64,000 nt of DNA from Ancylomarina sp963977525 (GCA_963977525.1 CAXBPC010000001.1:238574-302573), one strand, 5' to 3'; positions 46,567 to 54,774 are shown, numbered from the stretch's first letter. Notes: a model not told the origin generated them from the sequence alone. Numbers and translations are program-made.

Positions 46567-47118
46567 TAGATGTCATTAATTGGTAAAGTTGTACCCACAA
46601 AGAAAATAAAAATATACTGATTCTTTATATATTCAAAAATCTTTTTTTCATCAAAAAGCATGATTATCACTCAAGTTACAAAATTAAATGTAAAACATGA
46701 ACAAATCATTCTACATTTTGTTCAAACGAAAACACATACCCCATAAACAATCACACAAACACAATACACCCCAAAACACTACTCATCAGCACAATAACAA
46801 CACAAAACAAAAGAAACTAATGATTAAATAAGGATCAGTAAAACACGAATAAACATCCAAATAATAAAACCGAATGAATAAGACCCAAAATAAAACCAAA
46901 GAAGATTTTCAATCCTACACATCGAAAAAACATCCGTTAGTCAAAACAAAAAAAACATCATACAATAATAAAATCATGTACATTTTAACTAACAGTACTC
47001 GGGATAAATATTAAACATCAGAAAGCATTTTTAAGACTTTCAGAAAGGTATTTCTTTGTAGCAAACTATCATCTGAGATTCAAATTGCTATTATCATATA
47101 ATAAGCTATATTTGAGAT
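46567..47118. other. 550-bp strongly G-poor spacer upstream of modA
   Basis: From about 46640 to 47010 the plus strand is almost devoid of G and rich in A and C (words such as ACACAAACACAATACACC). No gene or stable hairpin was seen in it. The modA promoter lies at its right end. Confidence 0.5.
47085..47114 (+). promoter_or_regulatory. modA promoter, predicted leaderless transcript
   Basis: TTG at 47085-47087 and TATATTTG at 47107-47114 are 19 bp apart and fit the Bacteroidota -33/-7 consensus. The modA ATG is at 47119, 4 bp after the -7 box, so transcription is predicted to begin at or within a base or two of the start codon. Confidence 0.65.
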
Positions 47119-47895
47119 ATGAACTCAATTCGTACCCTCACCATATGTTTTTGCTTAATTGTTAGCCAACTATCCCTCTCTTGTAAACCTGATAAGAAAA
47201 TAGAAAAATTAAATATTTTCGCTGCAGCCAGCCTAAACGATGTTTTAACTAAAACGGCTGAAGTGTATAAAAAAGAAACGGGTATTGAGCTCAGTCTTAA
47301 TTTTGCCTCATCAGGCCTACTAGCCCGACAAATAGAACAAGGAGCAGAAGTCGATTTCTTTTTTTCTGCAAACCTAGATTGGGTCGATTATATATCGGAT
47401 AAAGAATTGCTTTTAGCTTCGTCGAAACTAAACTTAGCTCGAAACAGAATGGCACTGGTCGTTCTTGAGGGTAGCCAACTAGACAAGCTTGATAATTTCA
47501 ATCCAAAAGAAATAAGCTCTCTTTTCGAAGGTCGTATTGCTATTGGTGATCCGAACCATGTTCCATCTGGAATGTATGCCAAAGAGATTCTTGAGCATTT
47601 CAACATATGGCAAACACTTAAAACTAGAATATTACCCTGTAAGAATGCTCGAGAAACACTACTTATGGTAGAAATGGGTGAAGTTGACTTGGGAATTGTT
47701 TATCTTTCGGATGCTAAAAAATCAAATAAAATTCGCTGCATATACGAGTTTGAAGAATCAAGTTCATCTCCAATCCTCTATTATTCAGCACATCGTACAA
47801 ATCCCAACTCCAAGGTTCTTGATTTCCAGAAATTTTTGAAACAAGCTGAGACCAAACGAATTTGGAAAAATTATGCATTTATTGTTCATGACTAA
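47119..47895 (+). CDS. modA: Molybdate ABC transporter, substrate-binding protein
   Basis: 258 residues with a lipoprotein-like signal (LTICFCLIVSQLSLSC). The binding-protein body starts KLNIFAAASLNDVLTKTAEVY and has LNFASSGLLARQIEQGAEVDFFFSAN, IAIGDPNHVPSGMYAKEIL, and LMVEMGEVDLGIVY, which match ModA. It binds molybdate or tungstate in the periplasm and delivers it to ModB. modB overlaps its stop. Confidence 0.93.
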   Translation: MNSIRTLTICFCLIVSQLSLSCKPDKKIEKLNIFAAASLNDVLTKTAEVYKKETGIELSLNFASSGLLARQIEQGAEVDFFFSANLDWVDYISDKELLLASSKLNLARNRMALVVLEGSQLDKLDNFNPKEISSLFEGRIAIGDPNHVPSGMYAKEILEHFNIWQTLKTRILPCKNARETLLMVEMGEVDLGIVYLSDAKKSNKIRCIYEFEESSSSPILYYSAHRTNPNSKVLDFQKFLKQAETKRIWKNYAFIVHD

Positions 47896-48592
47896 TTTTT
47901 TAGAATTAACCACGACAGAATGGGAAGCCATTTCTCTTTCACTTCAAGTTGCTTTTTGGAGTGCATTGCTATGTCTACCATTTGCCATATTCACAGGTTG
48001 GTTTTTAGCGAGACGTCATTTTAGAGCCAAGTTTTTGCTGGAAGGATTCATCAATTTACCTTTAGTTCTTCCTCCTGTGGCTACTGGTTTTATTCTCCTC
48101 CTTCTTTTAGGTCGTAATGGACTTATCGGACAGTATCTTAATGAAATATTTGGAATCAAAATCGCATTCTCATACTATGCCGCAATTATTGCATCTATGA
48201 TTGTTGCTTTTCCTTTAAGTGTTCGTAGCATGCGCCTATCCATAGAGATGATTGATCCTTCTTACGAAGAAGCAGCTAAAACATTGGGAGCAGATCGATG
48301 GCAAAGTTTTTTCAGAATTACTTTACCATTAGCCTTGCCAGGCATTATATCAGGTTTTATTCTTGCCTTTGCACGTTCATTGGGGGAGTTTGGAGCAACC
48401 ATAATTTTTGCAGGCAATATTGCTGGCGAAACTCAAACCTTGCCATTGGCTCTATATTCAGCAATTCAAATTCCTGGACAAGAAACGACAGCCTTTCGTC
48501 TTTTGATTATAGCAGTCCTCTTTTCATTTATTGCCATGGCTGGATCGGAATTACTCGTTAAAAACTTACATCATCGCAAAAATAAAGCATGA
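47888..48592 (+). CDS. modB: Molybdate ABC transporter, permease
   Basis: 234 residues from ATG 47888, which overlaps the modA stop by 8 bp; an alternative ATG at 47873 adds five residues. Several transmembrane helices and the permease EAA-type motif PSYEEAAKTLGADRWQSFFRITLPLALPG are visible, and LPLVLPPVATGFILLLLLGRNG is typical of ModB. It forms the inner-membrane channel. modC starts 4 bp inside its end (ATGA overlap). Confidence 0.93.
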   Translation: MTNFLELTTTEWEAISLSLQVAFWSALLCLPFAIFTGWFLARRHFRAKFLLEGFINLPLVLPPVATGFILLLLLGRNGLIGQYLNEIFGIKIAFSYYAAIIASMIVAFPLSVRSMRLSIEMIDPSYEEAAKTLGADRWQSFFRITLPLALPGIISGFILAFARSLGEFGATIIFAGNIAGETQTLPLALYSAIQIPGQETTAFRLLIIAVLFSFIAMAGSELLVKNLHHRKNKA

Positions 48593-49677
48593 CAGCACTT
48601 TCTATCGACATAAAATGGACTAAAGATAACTTCATCCTAGACATGCAAGCTGATTTCTCAGATGGAATCACTGGCGTTTTTGGTGTCTCAGGTGCTGGAA
48701 AATCTAGCCTATTGCAACTAATTGCAGGATTAGAGAAGATAGATGCAGGTCAGATTAAAATTGGTGATGATATTCTTGATAGGAGTGAAACAAAACAATT
48801 CACACCATCTCACAAAAGACGAATTGGATATGTCTTTCAGGAAGGAAGATTGTTTCCTCATATGAGCGTACGACAAAATTTACTTTTTGCATGCAAATAC
48901 GTAAAAGCAAATAACCAGCAATTCAGCCTTACTGAGATTGTTGAATTACTAGAGATAGAATTCTTATTACACAAATTACCTCGACAGTTATCGGGTGGTG
49001 AAAAGCAGCGAGTAGCTATTGGACGAAGCCTTCTTTCTTCTCCTCGCCTACTGCTTATGGATGAGCCATTCTCTGCTCTAGACACTGCACTGCGTCGACA
49101 AATTATTCCATTTCTAATTAAAATCAACCAGAAACTTAAGCTACCGATCTTAGTTGTCAGTCACGATTTGCCAGACCTACTGAGTTTAAGCCAGAAGCTT
49201 CTACTTGTTAAGGATGGAAAGATTCTTGCTCAAGGAAACTACTTTGAATTGGTTGAAAAGGATTTACTTCTTGATATTATGGAAGAATCTGGTTTAACCA
49301 ATATGATTCCATTCAAAGTTGAACATATTGGCAAAGCAAGCTTCGAGCTAAGTAAGAAAACGAATAAAGGGTCGATCAATATTAGTAGGAATAAACCATT
49401 AAATCACTTTGAAATTGGTGATGAGATTAATGTCTCAATCCGTCCGGAAGATATTGCCATTGCTTTACATCAGATAGAAGATGTTTCAATTCGAAACCAA
49501 CTTGAAGGAACGATTCTACAAATCATTAAGCACGGTAATCATACCTATTGTATGGTTGACGTGGGATTTAGACTTTTAGTAACAATAACAGAAACATCGC
49601 GTCAAGCATTAAATTTAGAACAAGGAGGAACTGTTTGGTGCTTATTCAAATCCATGGCACTCAAAATAAATATCTAG
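48589..49677 (+). CDS. modC: Molybdate ABC transporter, ATP-binding protein
   Basis: 362 residues. Walker A GVSGAGKSSL near residue 32, signature LSGGEKQRVAIG, Walker B LLLMDEPFSALD, and the switch His in VVSHDLPD. The last third includes a TOBE-like domain (INVSIRPEDIAIAL ... EGTILQIIKHGNHTYCMVDVG), the molybdate-binding regulatory part of ModC. Start overlaps modB in an ATGA. Confidence 0.94.
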   Translation: MTALSIDIKWTKDNFILDMQADFSDGITGVFGVSGAGKSSLLQLIAGLEKIDAGQIKIGDDILDRSETKQFTPSHKRRIGYVFQEGRLFPHMSVRQNLLFACKYVKANNQQFSLTEIVELLEIEFLLHKLPRQLSGGEKQRVAIGRSLLSSPRLLLMDEPFSALDTALRRQIIPFLIKINQKLKLPILVVSHDLPDLLSLSQKLLLVKDGKILAQGNYFELVEKDLLLDIMEESGLTNMIPFKVEHIGKASFELSKKTNKGSINISRNKPLNHFEIGDEINVSIRPEDIAIALHQIEDVSIRNQLEGTILQIIKHGNHTYCMVDVGFRLLVTITETSRQALNLEQGGTVWCLFKSMALKINI

Positions 49678-49763
49678 TTTCCCAATAGCTCAATTTCAGA
49701 CCTTTTAATATATCATTAACAAAACAATTCAGACAATGAGGTATTTTATCTTAAAATATTCCT

Positions 49764-49771
49764 TAGCTTTG
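49764..49771 (+). promoter_or_regulatory. -7 promoter element for the polycysteine ORF and cysEK
   Basis: TAGCTTTG matches TAnnTTTG exactly and lies 19 bp before the ATG at 49791, predicting a 5' UTR of roughly 15 bases. The upstream -33 element is not well conserved. Confidence 0.6.
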
Positions 49772-49790
49772 TCTTAGAATTTATTTCCAG

Positions 49791-49952
49791 ATGAAAGAAT
49801 ACAATAGTCATATCGCATCATACGCTGCACCTCAAGTCGATCTTGAGTTGAATATGCATGCATCTACATCACTGACTTCTTTCAATTCAAACATTTCTTT
49901 TTCAACCAGCAATATGAATTGTTGTTGCTGCTGTTGTCCCCCTTGTTGTTAG
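49791..49952 (+). CDS. 53-codon ORF with a polycysteine tail: candidate cysteine-sensing leader peptide
   Basis: The ORF ATG 49791 to TAG 49950 encodes 53 residues and ends NMNCCCCCCPPCC; Cys codons are at 49920-49937 (six in a row) and 49944-49949 (two), split by two prolines. The N-terminal 43 residues hold nine Ser and no Cys. It begins just after a TAnnTTTG element, and cysE then cysK follow with no other gene between. A run of codons for the end product in a short ORF ahead of the biosynthesis genes is the logic of a leader peptide whose translation reports on charged tRNA-Cys. No T-rich terminator hairpin was seen before cysE, so how it would act (polarity, translational coupling or RNA folding) is open. 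Alternatives are a Cys-rich metal-binding peptide or a RiPP precursor, but no modifying enzymes are adjacent. Confidence 0.65.
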   Translation: MKEYNSHIASYAAPQVDLELNMHASTSLTSFNSNISFSTSNMNCCCCCCPPCC

Positions 49953-50054
49953 TCCTATAGAACTATATTCTATTTGATAGATTCTCAATATAAGTGGCCA
50001 GATTTTCTGCACCCAAAACTCTCCTATTCATCTTACATTTATAATTACTCCAGA
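49953..50054 (+). promoter_or_regulatory. Leader-to-cysE spacer, candidate attenuation region
   Basis: The 102-bp gap holds only weak, partly exclusive pairings: ATAGAA (49957-49962) with TTCTAT (49968-49973), and CTAT (49970-49973) with ATAG (49977-49980), which share bases. Pairing one excludes the other. There is no T tract after them. This is suggestive only. Confidence 0.3.
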
Positions 50055-50894
50055 ATGAACTATCTAACGAAAGTCATGGAAGAGCTTCAAGCTTCACGCG
50101 AAATTAACGAGCTAGACCTTCCAAGTAGAGATTTAAGCCAGAACTTTGTTGAAGAAGCAATGAATGCTTTATTCCCTATTAGCGCTCGTCGATCGAAGAG
50201 TCATTGCGCACAAGAAGCACTACTGGTGCAATTGGAAACACATCTAAAACTATTACTACTACCTGTTAAAGAGGAACTCAAAAAGCCCATTGATGATTTG
50301 TCGAAGGAATTCATGATGAATCTTCCAGAGACCTATAAGGCACTATTGTTGGATGCTCAAGCTATTCAAGATTTCGATCCGGCAGCTAGCAATTTAGGTG
50401 AAGTTATTGTCTCCTACCCTGGTTTTTTTGCCATTATGGTTTATCGATTAAGTCATGAGCTTTACTTAGCAAACATTCCAATAATTCCACGACTTATGAG
50501 TGAATATGCACACTCCAAAACAGGAATTGACATTCACCCAGGAGCTAAAATTGGAGAGTCATTCTTTATTGATCATGGAACAGGAGTCGTCATAGGAGAA
50601 ACTGCGCTCATCAAGAACAATGTGAAAATCTATCAAGGGGTTACACTTGGTGCTTTACAAGTGAAGAAAAGCTTAGCAAAGAAAAAACGTCACCCTACCG
50701 TTGAAGACAATGTGATTATCTACTCTAATGCAACGATACTAGGAGGAGATACCATAATTGGAAGAAACAGTGTTATTGGAGGTAATGTTTGGCTGACTTC
50801 AAGCGTCGACTCAAACTCTTTAGTTTATCACACACATAAAATTAAAGTCAGATCTAGCATCAACGAGAACAACATTATTGACTTTCAGATATAG
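50055..50894 (+). CDS. cysE: Serine O-acetyltransferase
   Basis: 279 residues from ATG 50055; an open frame extends upstream to a TTG at 49974, but the added residues are not family-like and the ATG lies after the leader ORF. The C-terminal left-handed parallel beta-helix with hexapeptide repeats contains HPGAKIGESFFIDHGTGVVIGETA, KIYQGVTLGALQVKK, and HPTVEDNVIIYSNATILGG. The catalytic His is within FFIDHGTG. It makes O-acetylserine from serine and acetyl-CoA for CysK. Its N-terminal helical domain is long, as in the plant-type and SATase families of Bacteroidota. Confidence 0.94.
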   Translation: MNYLTKVMEELQASREINELDLPSRDLSQNFVEEAMNALFPISARRSKSHCAQEALLVQLETHLKLLLLPVKEELKKPIDDLSKEFMMNLPETYKALLLDAQAIQDFDPAASNLGEVIVSYPGFFAIMVYRLSHELYLANIPIIPRLMSEYAHSKTGIDIHPGAKIGESFFIDHGTGVVIGETALIKNNVKIYQGVTLGALQVKKSLAKKKRHPTVEDNVIIYSNATILGGDTIIGRNSVIGGNVWLTSSVDSNSLVYHTHKIKVRSSINENNIIDFQI

Positions 50895-50927
50895 AATTAA
50901 TATACACAAACTTTAAAATACACAATT

Positions 50928-51839
50928 ATGAAATTAGAGAACATTTTAGAAGGCATTGGACAAACGCCTGTTGTAAAAATCAACAAAATATTAGGACAAA
51001 ACACAGAGGTATGGATTAAACTAGAACGTAACAATCCTGGAGGAAGCATTAAAGATAGAATTGCTCTTTCGATGATAGAGAAAGCAGAAAAAGATGGTAT
51101 TATTAAAGAAGGTGCTACCATTATAGAGCCAACATCAGGGAACACGGGCGTCGGACTAGCTATGGTAGCTGCCGTAAAAGGCTATAAACTGATTCTTGTT
51201 ATGCCAGAATCTATGTCAGTTGAACGTAGAAAACTCATGTCTGCCTATGGTGCAGAATTCGTTTTAACAGCTCGCGAATTAGGAATGAAAGGTGCTATCA
51301 ATAAAGCTGAAGAGCTTATTCAGACCACTCCTAACAGCTGGATGCCATCACAGTTTGATAATGTAGCCAATATTGATGCACATAGACAAACAACTGCTCA
51401 AGAAATCATCGCTGATTTTCCTGATGGCATTGATTACCTAGTTACTGGAGTTGGTACCGGAGGACATATTACAGGAGTTGGAGAAATTCTTAAAGCTAAA
51501 TTCCCAAACCTAAAGGTATTTGCTGTTGAGCCAGAAGCCTCTCCTGTTATTAGTGGTGGCGCCCCAGGCCCTCACCCTCTTCAAGGAATTGGCGCAGGAT
51601 TTATTCCAGAAAATCTTAACGAGTCAATACTTGATGGTGTTATCAAAGTCAGCCAAGAAGAGGCATTCTCTATGGTTAGATCTTTGGCTAAGGAGGAAGG
51701 TATTTTGGCTGGGATATCGACAGGAGCTTCTATAGCAGCTGTTGCAAAGAAAAAAGAGGAATTTGGAGCAAAAGCTAAAATCTTAACTTTCAATTACGAT
51801 ACAGGGGAACGCTACCTTTCTACTGAAGGTTTGTTTTAA
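50928..51839 (+). CDS. cysK: O-acetylserine sulfhydrylase (cysteine synthase A)
   Basis: 303 residues, a PLP enzyme making cysteine from O-acetylserine and sulfide. Lys42 in NNPGGSIKDRIAL is the PLP lysine; PTSGNTGVGLA and GVGTGGHITGVG are the substrate and phosphate loops. The C-terminal GISTGASIAAV and NYDTGERYLS are conserved. It follows cysE after 33 bp and would form the cysteine synthase complex with it. Followed by a strong terminator. Confidence 0.96.
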   Translation: MKLENILEGIGQTPVVKINKILGQNTEVWIKLERNNPGGSIKDRIALSMIEKAEKDGIIKEGATIIEPTSGNTGVGLAMVAAVKGYKLILVMPESMSVERRKLMSAYGAEFVLTARELGMKGAINKAEELIQTTPNSWMPSQFDNVANIDAHRQTTAQEIIADFPDGIDYLVTGVGTGGHITGVGEILKAKFPNLKVFAVEPEASPVISGGAPGPHPLQGIGAGFIPENLNESILDGVIKVSQEEAFSMVRSLAKEEGILAGISTGASIAAVAKKKEEFGAKAKILTFNYDTGERYLSTEGLF

Positions 51840-51850
51840 TATTAAACACA

Positions 51851-51890
51851 AAAGCTATCGAGAGAATGACTCTTTCGATAGCTTTTTTTT
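51851..51890 (+). terminator. Terminator of the cys operon
   Basis: AAAGCTATCGAGAG pairs with the nearly exact inverse CTCTTTCGATAGCTTT, followed by a T tract. Confidence 0.88.
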
Positions 51891-51920
51891 GTTAACACAG
51901 AAATATAGGATTAATTGCCT

Positions 51921-53048
51921 TTAGTGAAATATCAAAATTGGCATATGTGTTTTCACAAATAGCTTTCGTGACATTTGCCCGAAGAACAAGCGCTCTAAAA
52001 GATTGTGTTTTCTAGCCATTATCGCAATCATACCAATATTATTCTCATTCACATAGGTTTCGATTCCTTTCATTTTATCTTCCATAACACATACCTGACA
52101 ATGAACCGTATCATCTCCAAGTGAGCGCTTCAAGTATTTTCTTAAGATTCCCATTCTATGCTCTTCTAATGGGTACTCCTCACTATTATCCTTTTCGAAA
52201 TGGACACAATGAATATTCATAAAGAAAGGCTCAGTAATATATTTTAGAGTAGCAATTGCCTTAAAGTCAGCCTTATCAAAATCAGTAGCATACATCACTT
52301 CCTTAATCTCTTCCAAATCAGGGTTATCTCCTCTATCAGATAAAATAAGCATTGGCACCTCAATATTATCAATTATGGACGACACAACTGAACCAAGCAA
52401 GTTGGATGTTCCTGCAGTTTCGCCTCTAGATCCCATGACCAACAAATCAGGCTTATAAGATTTTGTCATGCTAATGATTTCGGAACTTGCAATACCACCC
52501 GACAAGGCGATATCAATTTCAATACCATCTACTTTATCCTTTTCAACTCTGGCGGTTAAATACTCCTTCAATTCATCAATTTTCTTCTTTGCATTTTTCT
52601 CTACCTCAGCTAAAACCTCAACAACGGTAGCATTATAAGTATAACTATCTGAGAAAGGAACCGTTTCGATTGCCGAAGCAAAATAGGTGTGGAATAATAG
52701 GATATCAGCATTAAACTTTATCGCCAAATTGTAGGCATAATCGCAGATACGAGGTGTAGAATCTGAAAAATCAACGGGTACCATTATGCGGTTTAATTCC
52801 ATTACAGAACCGTGAACCTCCTTGTCTTCATCTTTTTCTACATAGGTTAGCTTAAAATCTTCAATCACAGTTAAAGCTCTAATTAGATCTTCTTCTCGAA
52901 TTCTGACTTTTACGCCACCACCAATGGCTGATTGTAGTAAGTTGATGTTTTTCAAGAAACATTCAACTCCTGCTGATTCTAAACAGCCCTGTAGTAATTG
53001 AGCCCGAGAAAAGCTGTAAGTTGCTAAAGTTATAATCCTGTCTTTCAT
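51921..53048 (-). CDS. DUF2007 domain plus two universal stress protein domains
   Basis: 375 residues. The first about 70 residues (TLATYSFSRAQLLQGCLESAGVECFL ... GGVKVRIREEDLIRAL) match the DUF2007 'putative signal transducing' domain. Two Usp domains follow: IMVPVDFSDSTPRICDYA with the ATP-loop-like MGSRGETAGTSNLLGSVVSSII, and a second from EEIKEVMYATDFDKADFKAI with MARKHNLLERLFFGQMSRKL. Tandem Usp proteins respond to stress or growth arrest; the DUF2007 head is not the usual partner and could sense a ligand. Confidence 0.85.
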   Translation of the reverse strand: MKDRIITLATYSFSRAQLLQGCLESAGVECFLKNINLLQSAIGGGVKVRIREEDLIRALTVIEDFKLTYVEKDEDKEVHGSVMELNRIMVPVDFSDSTPRICDYAYNLAIKFNADILLFHTYFASAIETVPFSDSYTYNATVVEVLAEVEKNAKKKIDELKEYLTARVEKDKVDGIEIDIALSGGIASSEIISMTKSYKPDLLVMGSRGETAGTSNLLGSVVSSIIDNIEVPMLILSDRGDNPDLEEIKEVMYATDFDKADFKAIATLKYITEPFFMNIHCVHFEKDNSEEYPLEEHRMGILRKYLKRSLGDDTVHCQVCVMEDKMKGIETYVNENNIGMIAIMARKHNLLERLFFGQMSRKLFVKTHMPILIFH

Positions 53049-53295
53049 ATGTGTCGATTTATAAAAGGTTTATATTCAAATCCTATTACCATTACGACTA
53101 AGATATAATGGAGCTATTAATGCTTTAATAAACAACGTATTAGTGGCGAACTTCTTGTTTCATTCTAGATACAATAGCAAAGTATTTTATCATTAAGTTC
53201 ACTATACAATTTAATAAAAAATAAACTAGGCTCAAAAAAAACTTGGCGTCTGAGAAAAAAATGGAGATCGATTAGAAACTTAAGCTTTACAGGGA

Positions 53296-53327
53296 TTTGA
53301 ATATTAAAAAAAGAATGATTACTTTTG
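53296..53327 (+). promoter_or_regulatory. rpsF operon promoter
   Basis: TTTG at 53296-53299 and TACTTTTG at 53320-53327 are 20 bp apart, an almost perfect match to the Bacteroidota sigma-A consensus. The rpsF ATG is 53 bp downstream. Confidence 0.75.
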
Positions 53328-53379
53328 CGGCTTAGTAAAACTATTAGTAACTAGTTTATTAATTAAACAATTTTAAATT

Positions 53380-53730
53380 ATGTTGAATCATTACGAGACC
53401 GTTTTCATTGTAACTCCCGTTTTATCTGAAGCTCAGGTAAAGGAGGCGGCAGAAAAATTCAAGGCTCTTATCATCGCGAATGGTGGTAAGATGACAAATG
53501 AGGAGAGTTGGGGCCTACGCAAATTAGCTTATCCTATTCAAAAGAAAAGCACTGGTTTTTACCACTTGCTTCAATTTGAAGCTCCAGGCGATACTATCGA
53601 GAAATTGGAACTTAACTACAGACGTGACGAGCAAATCATCCGTTTTTTAACTTTCAAACTTGATAAATACGCATACGAGTATTCAATCAAAAGAAAAGGA
53701 AACCTTAAAGCATCTAAAGAGGAGAAATAA
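53380..53730 (+). CDS. rpsF: 30S ribosomal protein S6
   Basis: 116 residues with the S6 fold: LNHYETVFIVTPVLSEAQVKEAAEKFKALI, SWGLRKLAYPIQKKSTGFYHLLQFE, and NYRRDEQIIRFLTFKL. It binds S18 and 16S rRNA. First gene of the rpsF-rpsR-rplI operon, with 3-bp spacing to rpsR. Confidence 0.97.
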   Translation: MLNHYETVFIVTPVLSEAQVKEAAEKFKALIIANGGKMTNEESWGLRKLAYPIQKKSTGFYHLLQFEAPGDTIEKLELNYRRDEQIIRFLTFKLDKYAYEYSIKRKGNLKASKEEK

Positions 53731-53733
53731 GCC

Positions 53734-54003
53734 ATGGCACAAAATCAATCAGAAATCAGATATTTGACTCCTCCAACGGTTGAGATCAAAAAGAAAAAGT
53801 ACTGTCGTTTCAAGAAGAACAAAATCAAATTCATCGATTATAAAGATCCTGAGTTTTTGAAGAAGTTCTTAAACGAACAAGGAAAGATTTTACCACGTCG
53901 TATTACTGGTACTTCTTTAAAATATCAACGAAAGGTAGCTACTGCAGTTAAACGTGCTCGTCACATAGCTCTTCTACCTTACGTAACTGACATGATGAAA
54001 TAA
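53734..54003 (+). CDS. rpsR: 30S ribosomal protein S18
   Basis: 89 residues: KKKYCRFKKNKIKFIDYKD, LKKFLNEQGKILPRRITGTSLKYQRKVATAVKRARHIALLPYV, the standard S18 sequence pattern. It pairs with S6 on the platform of the small subunit. Confidence 0.97.
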   Translation: MAQNQSEIRYLTPPTVEIKKKKYCRFKKNKIKFIDYKDPEFLKKFLNEQGKILPRRITGTSLKYQRKVATAVKRARHIALLPYVTDMMK

Positions 54004-54026
54004 TCTTTTAAAGAAGGAGGAACGAA

Positions 54027-54470
54027 ATGCAAATCATCTTAAAACAAGATATCCATACTTTAGGGTATAAAAACGATATCGTAACTGTTAAGAATGGTTA
54101 CGGAAGAAATTACTTGATTCCTACAGGTGCTGCTATTCTAGCGACTGAGTCTGCTAGAAAAATGCACGCTGAAAACATGAGACAAAGTGCTCATAAGCAG
54201 GAGAAAATCAAGAACGAAGCTCTTGAGCTTGCAAAGAAACTTGAAGCTGTTACTATTACTTTAGGTGCTAAAACTAGTACTACTGGTAAGATTTTCGGTT
54301 CTGTAAACAATATTCAAATTGCTGAAGCATTAACTGCTCAAGGATTTGAGATTGACAGAAAAGTTATCGCAATCAAAGATGCTGTTAAAGAAATCGGTAA
54401 GTATACTGCTACAATAAAGCTTCATAAAGAAGTGAAAGTAGATATCGCTTTCGAAGTTGTTTCAGAATAA
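54027..54470 (+). CDS. rplI: 50S ribosomal protein L9
   Basis: 147 residues. The N-terminal domain has MQIILKQDIHTLGYKNDIVTVKNGYGRNYLIPTGAAILAT, a long connecting helix follows, and the C-terminal domain includes TTGKIFGSVNNIQIAEAL. It completes the operon and is followed by a terminator. Confidence 0.97.
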   Translation: MQIILKQDIHTLGYKNDIVTVKNGYGRNYLIPTGAAILATESARKMHAENMRQSAHKQEKIKNEALELAKKLEAVTITLGAKTSTTGKIFGSVNNIQIAEALTAQGFEIDRKVIAIKDAVKEIGKYTATIKLHKEVKVDIAFEVVSE

Positions 54471-54530
54471 TCTGAACAGCTCAATTAATTTAAGTTAAGA
54501 CACAGCTTAAATCTTTTCAAACAAACATTT

Positions 54531-54562
54531 AAAACCACTCCTTTTTCCGGGAGTGGTTTTTT
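54531..54562 (+). terminator. Terminator of the rpsF-rpsR-rplI operon
   Basis: AAAACCACTCC (54531-54541) pairs with GGGAGTGGTTTT, followed by a T tract. Confidence 0.88.
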
Positions 54563-54627
54563 AGTTTACCCCCATCCCAACCTATTTCCAGCTAGGTTTT
54601 CCAAAGTATATCATATTGTTACAATTC

Positions 54628-54747
54628 ATGACAGATATTCGACGATTGATGTCATTCCCTTTTTTATTCTTCATACTTATCCCGATTATTGTACTTAGAA
54701 AATGTGATCAAGCTGAAGAAGTTAAATTGAAGAGATCACAAATTTGA
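54628..54747 (+). CDS. 39-residue possible membrane peptide
   Basis: ATG 54628 to TGA 54745 encodes MTDIRRLMSFPFLFFILIPI followed by IVLRKCDQAEEVKLKRSQI: one hydrophobic helix with a basic N-terminus and a charged tail. It lies 27 bp upstream of the 34-residue-repeat protein and could be part of that transcript. No family recognised; size is at the limit of what can be trusted. Confidence 0.35.
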   Translation: MTDIRRLMSFPFLFFILIPIIVLRKCDQAEEVKLKRSQI

Positions 54748-54774
54748 ATTTGGAAATTTTAAAAACAAAAGCAT

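Noticed and set aside
46567..47118. Replication origin or centromere-like site in the G-poor stretch
   Set aside because: No DnaA boxes in clusters, no iterons and no parS-like palindrome were seen, and no replication genes are near.
49791..49952. RiPP precursor or metallothionein as the main reading of the Cys-rich ORF
   Set aside because: No modifying enzymes or metal-response genes are next to it, and the cysteines form one terminal run rather than spaced ligand pairs; kept only as an alternative.
49953..50054. Known riboswitch or T-box before cysE
   Set aside because: The spacer is about 100 bp with only 4-6 bp pairings and no recognised core motif; the Cys codon run explains the region better.
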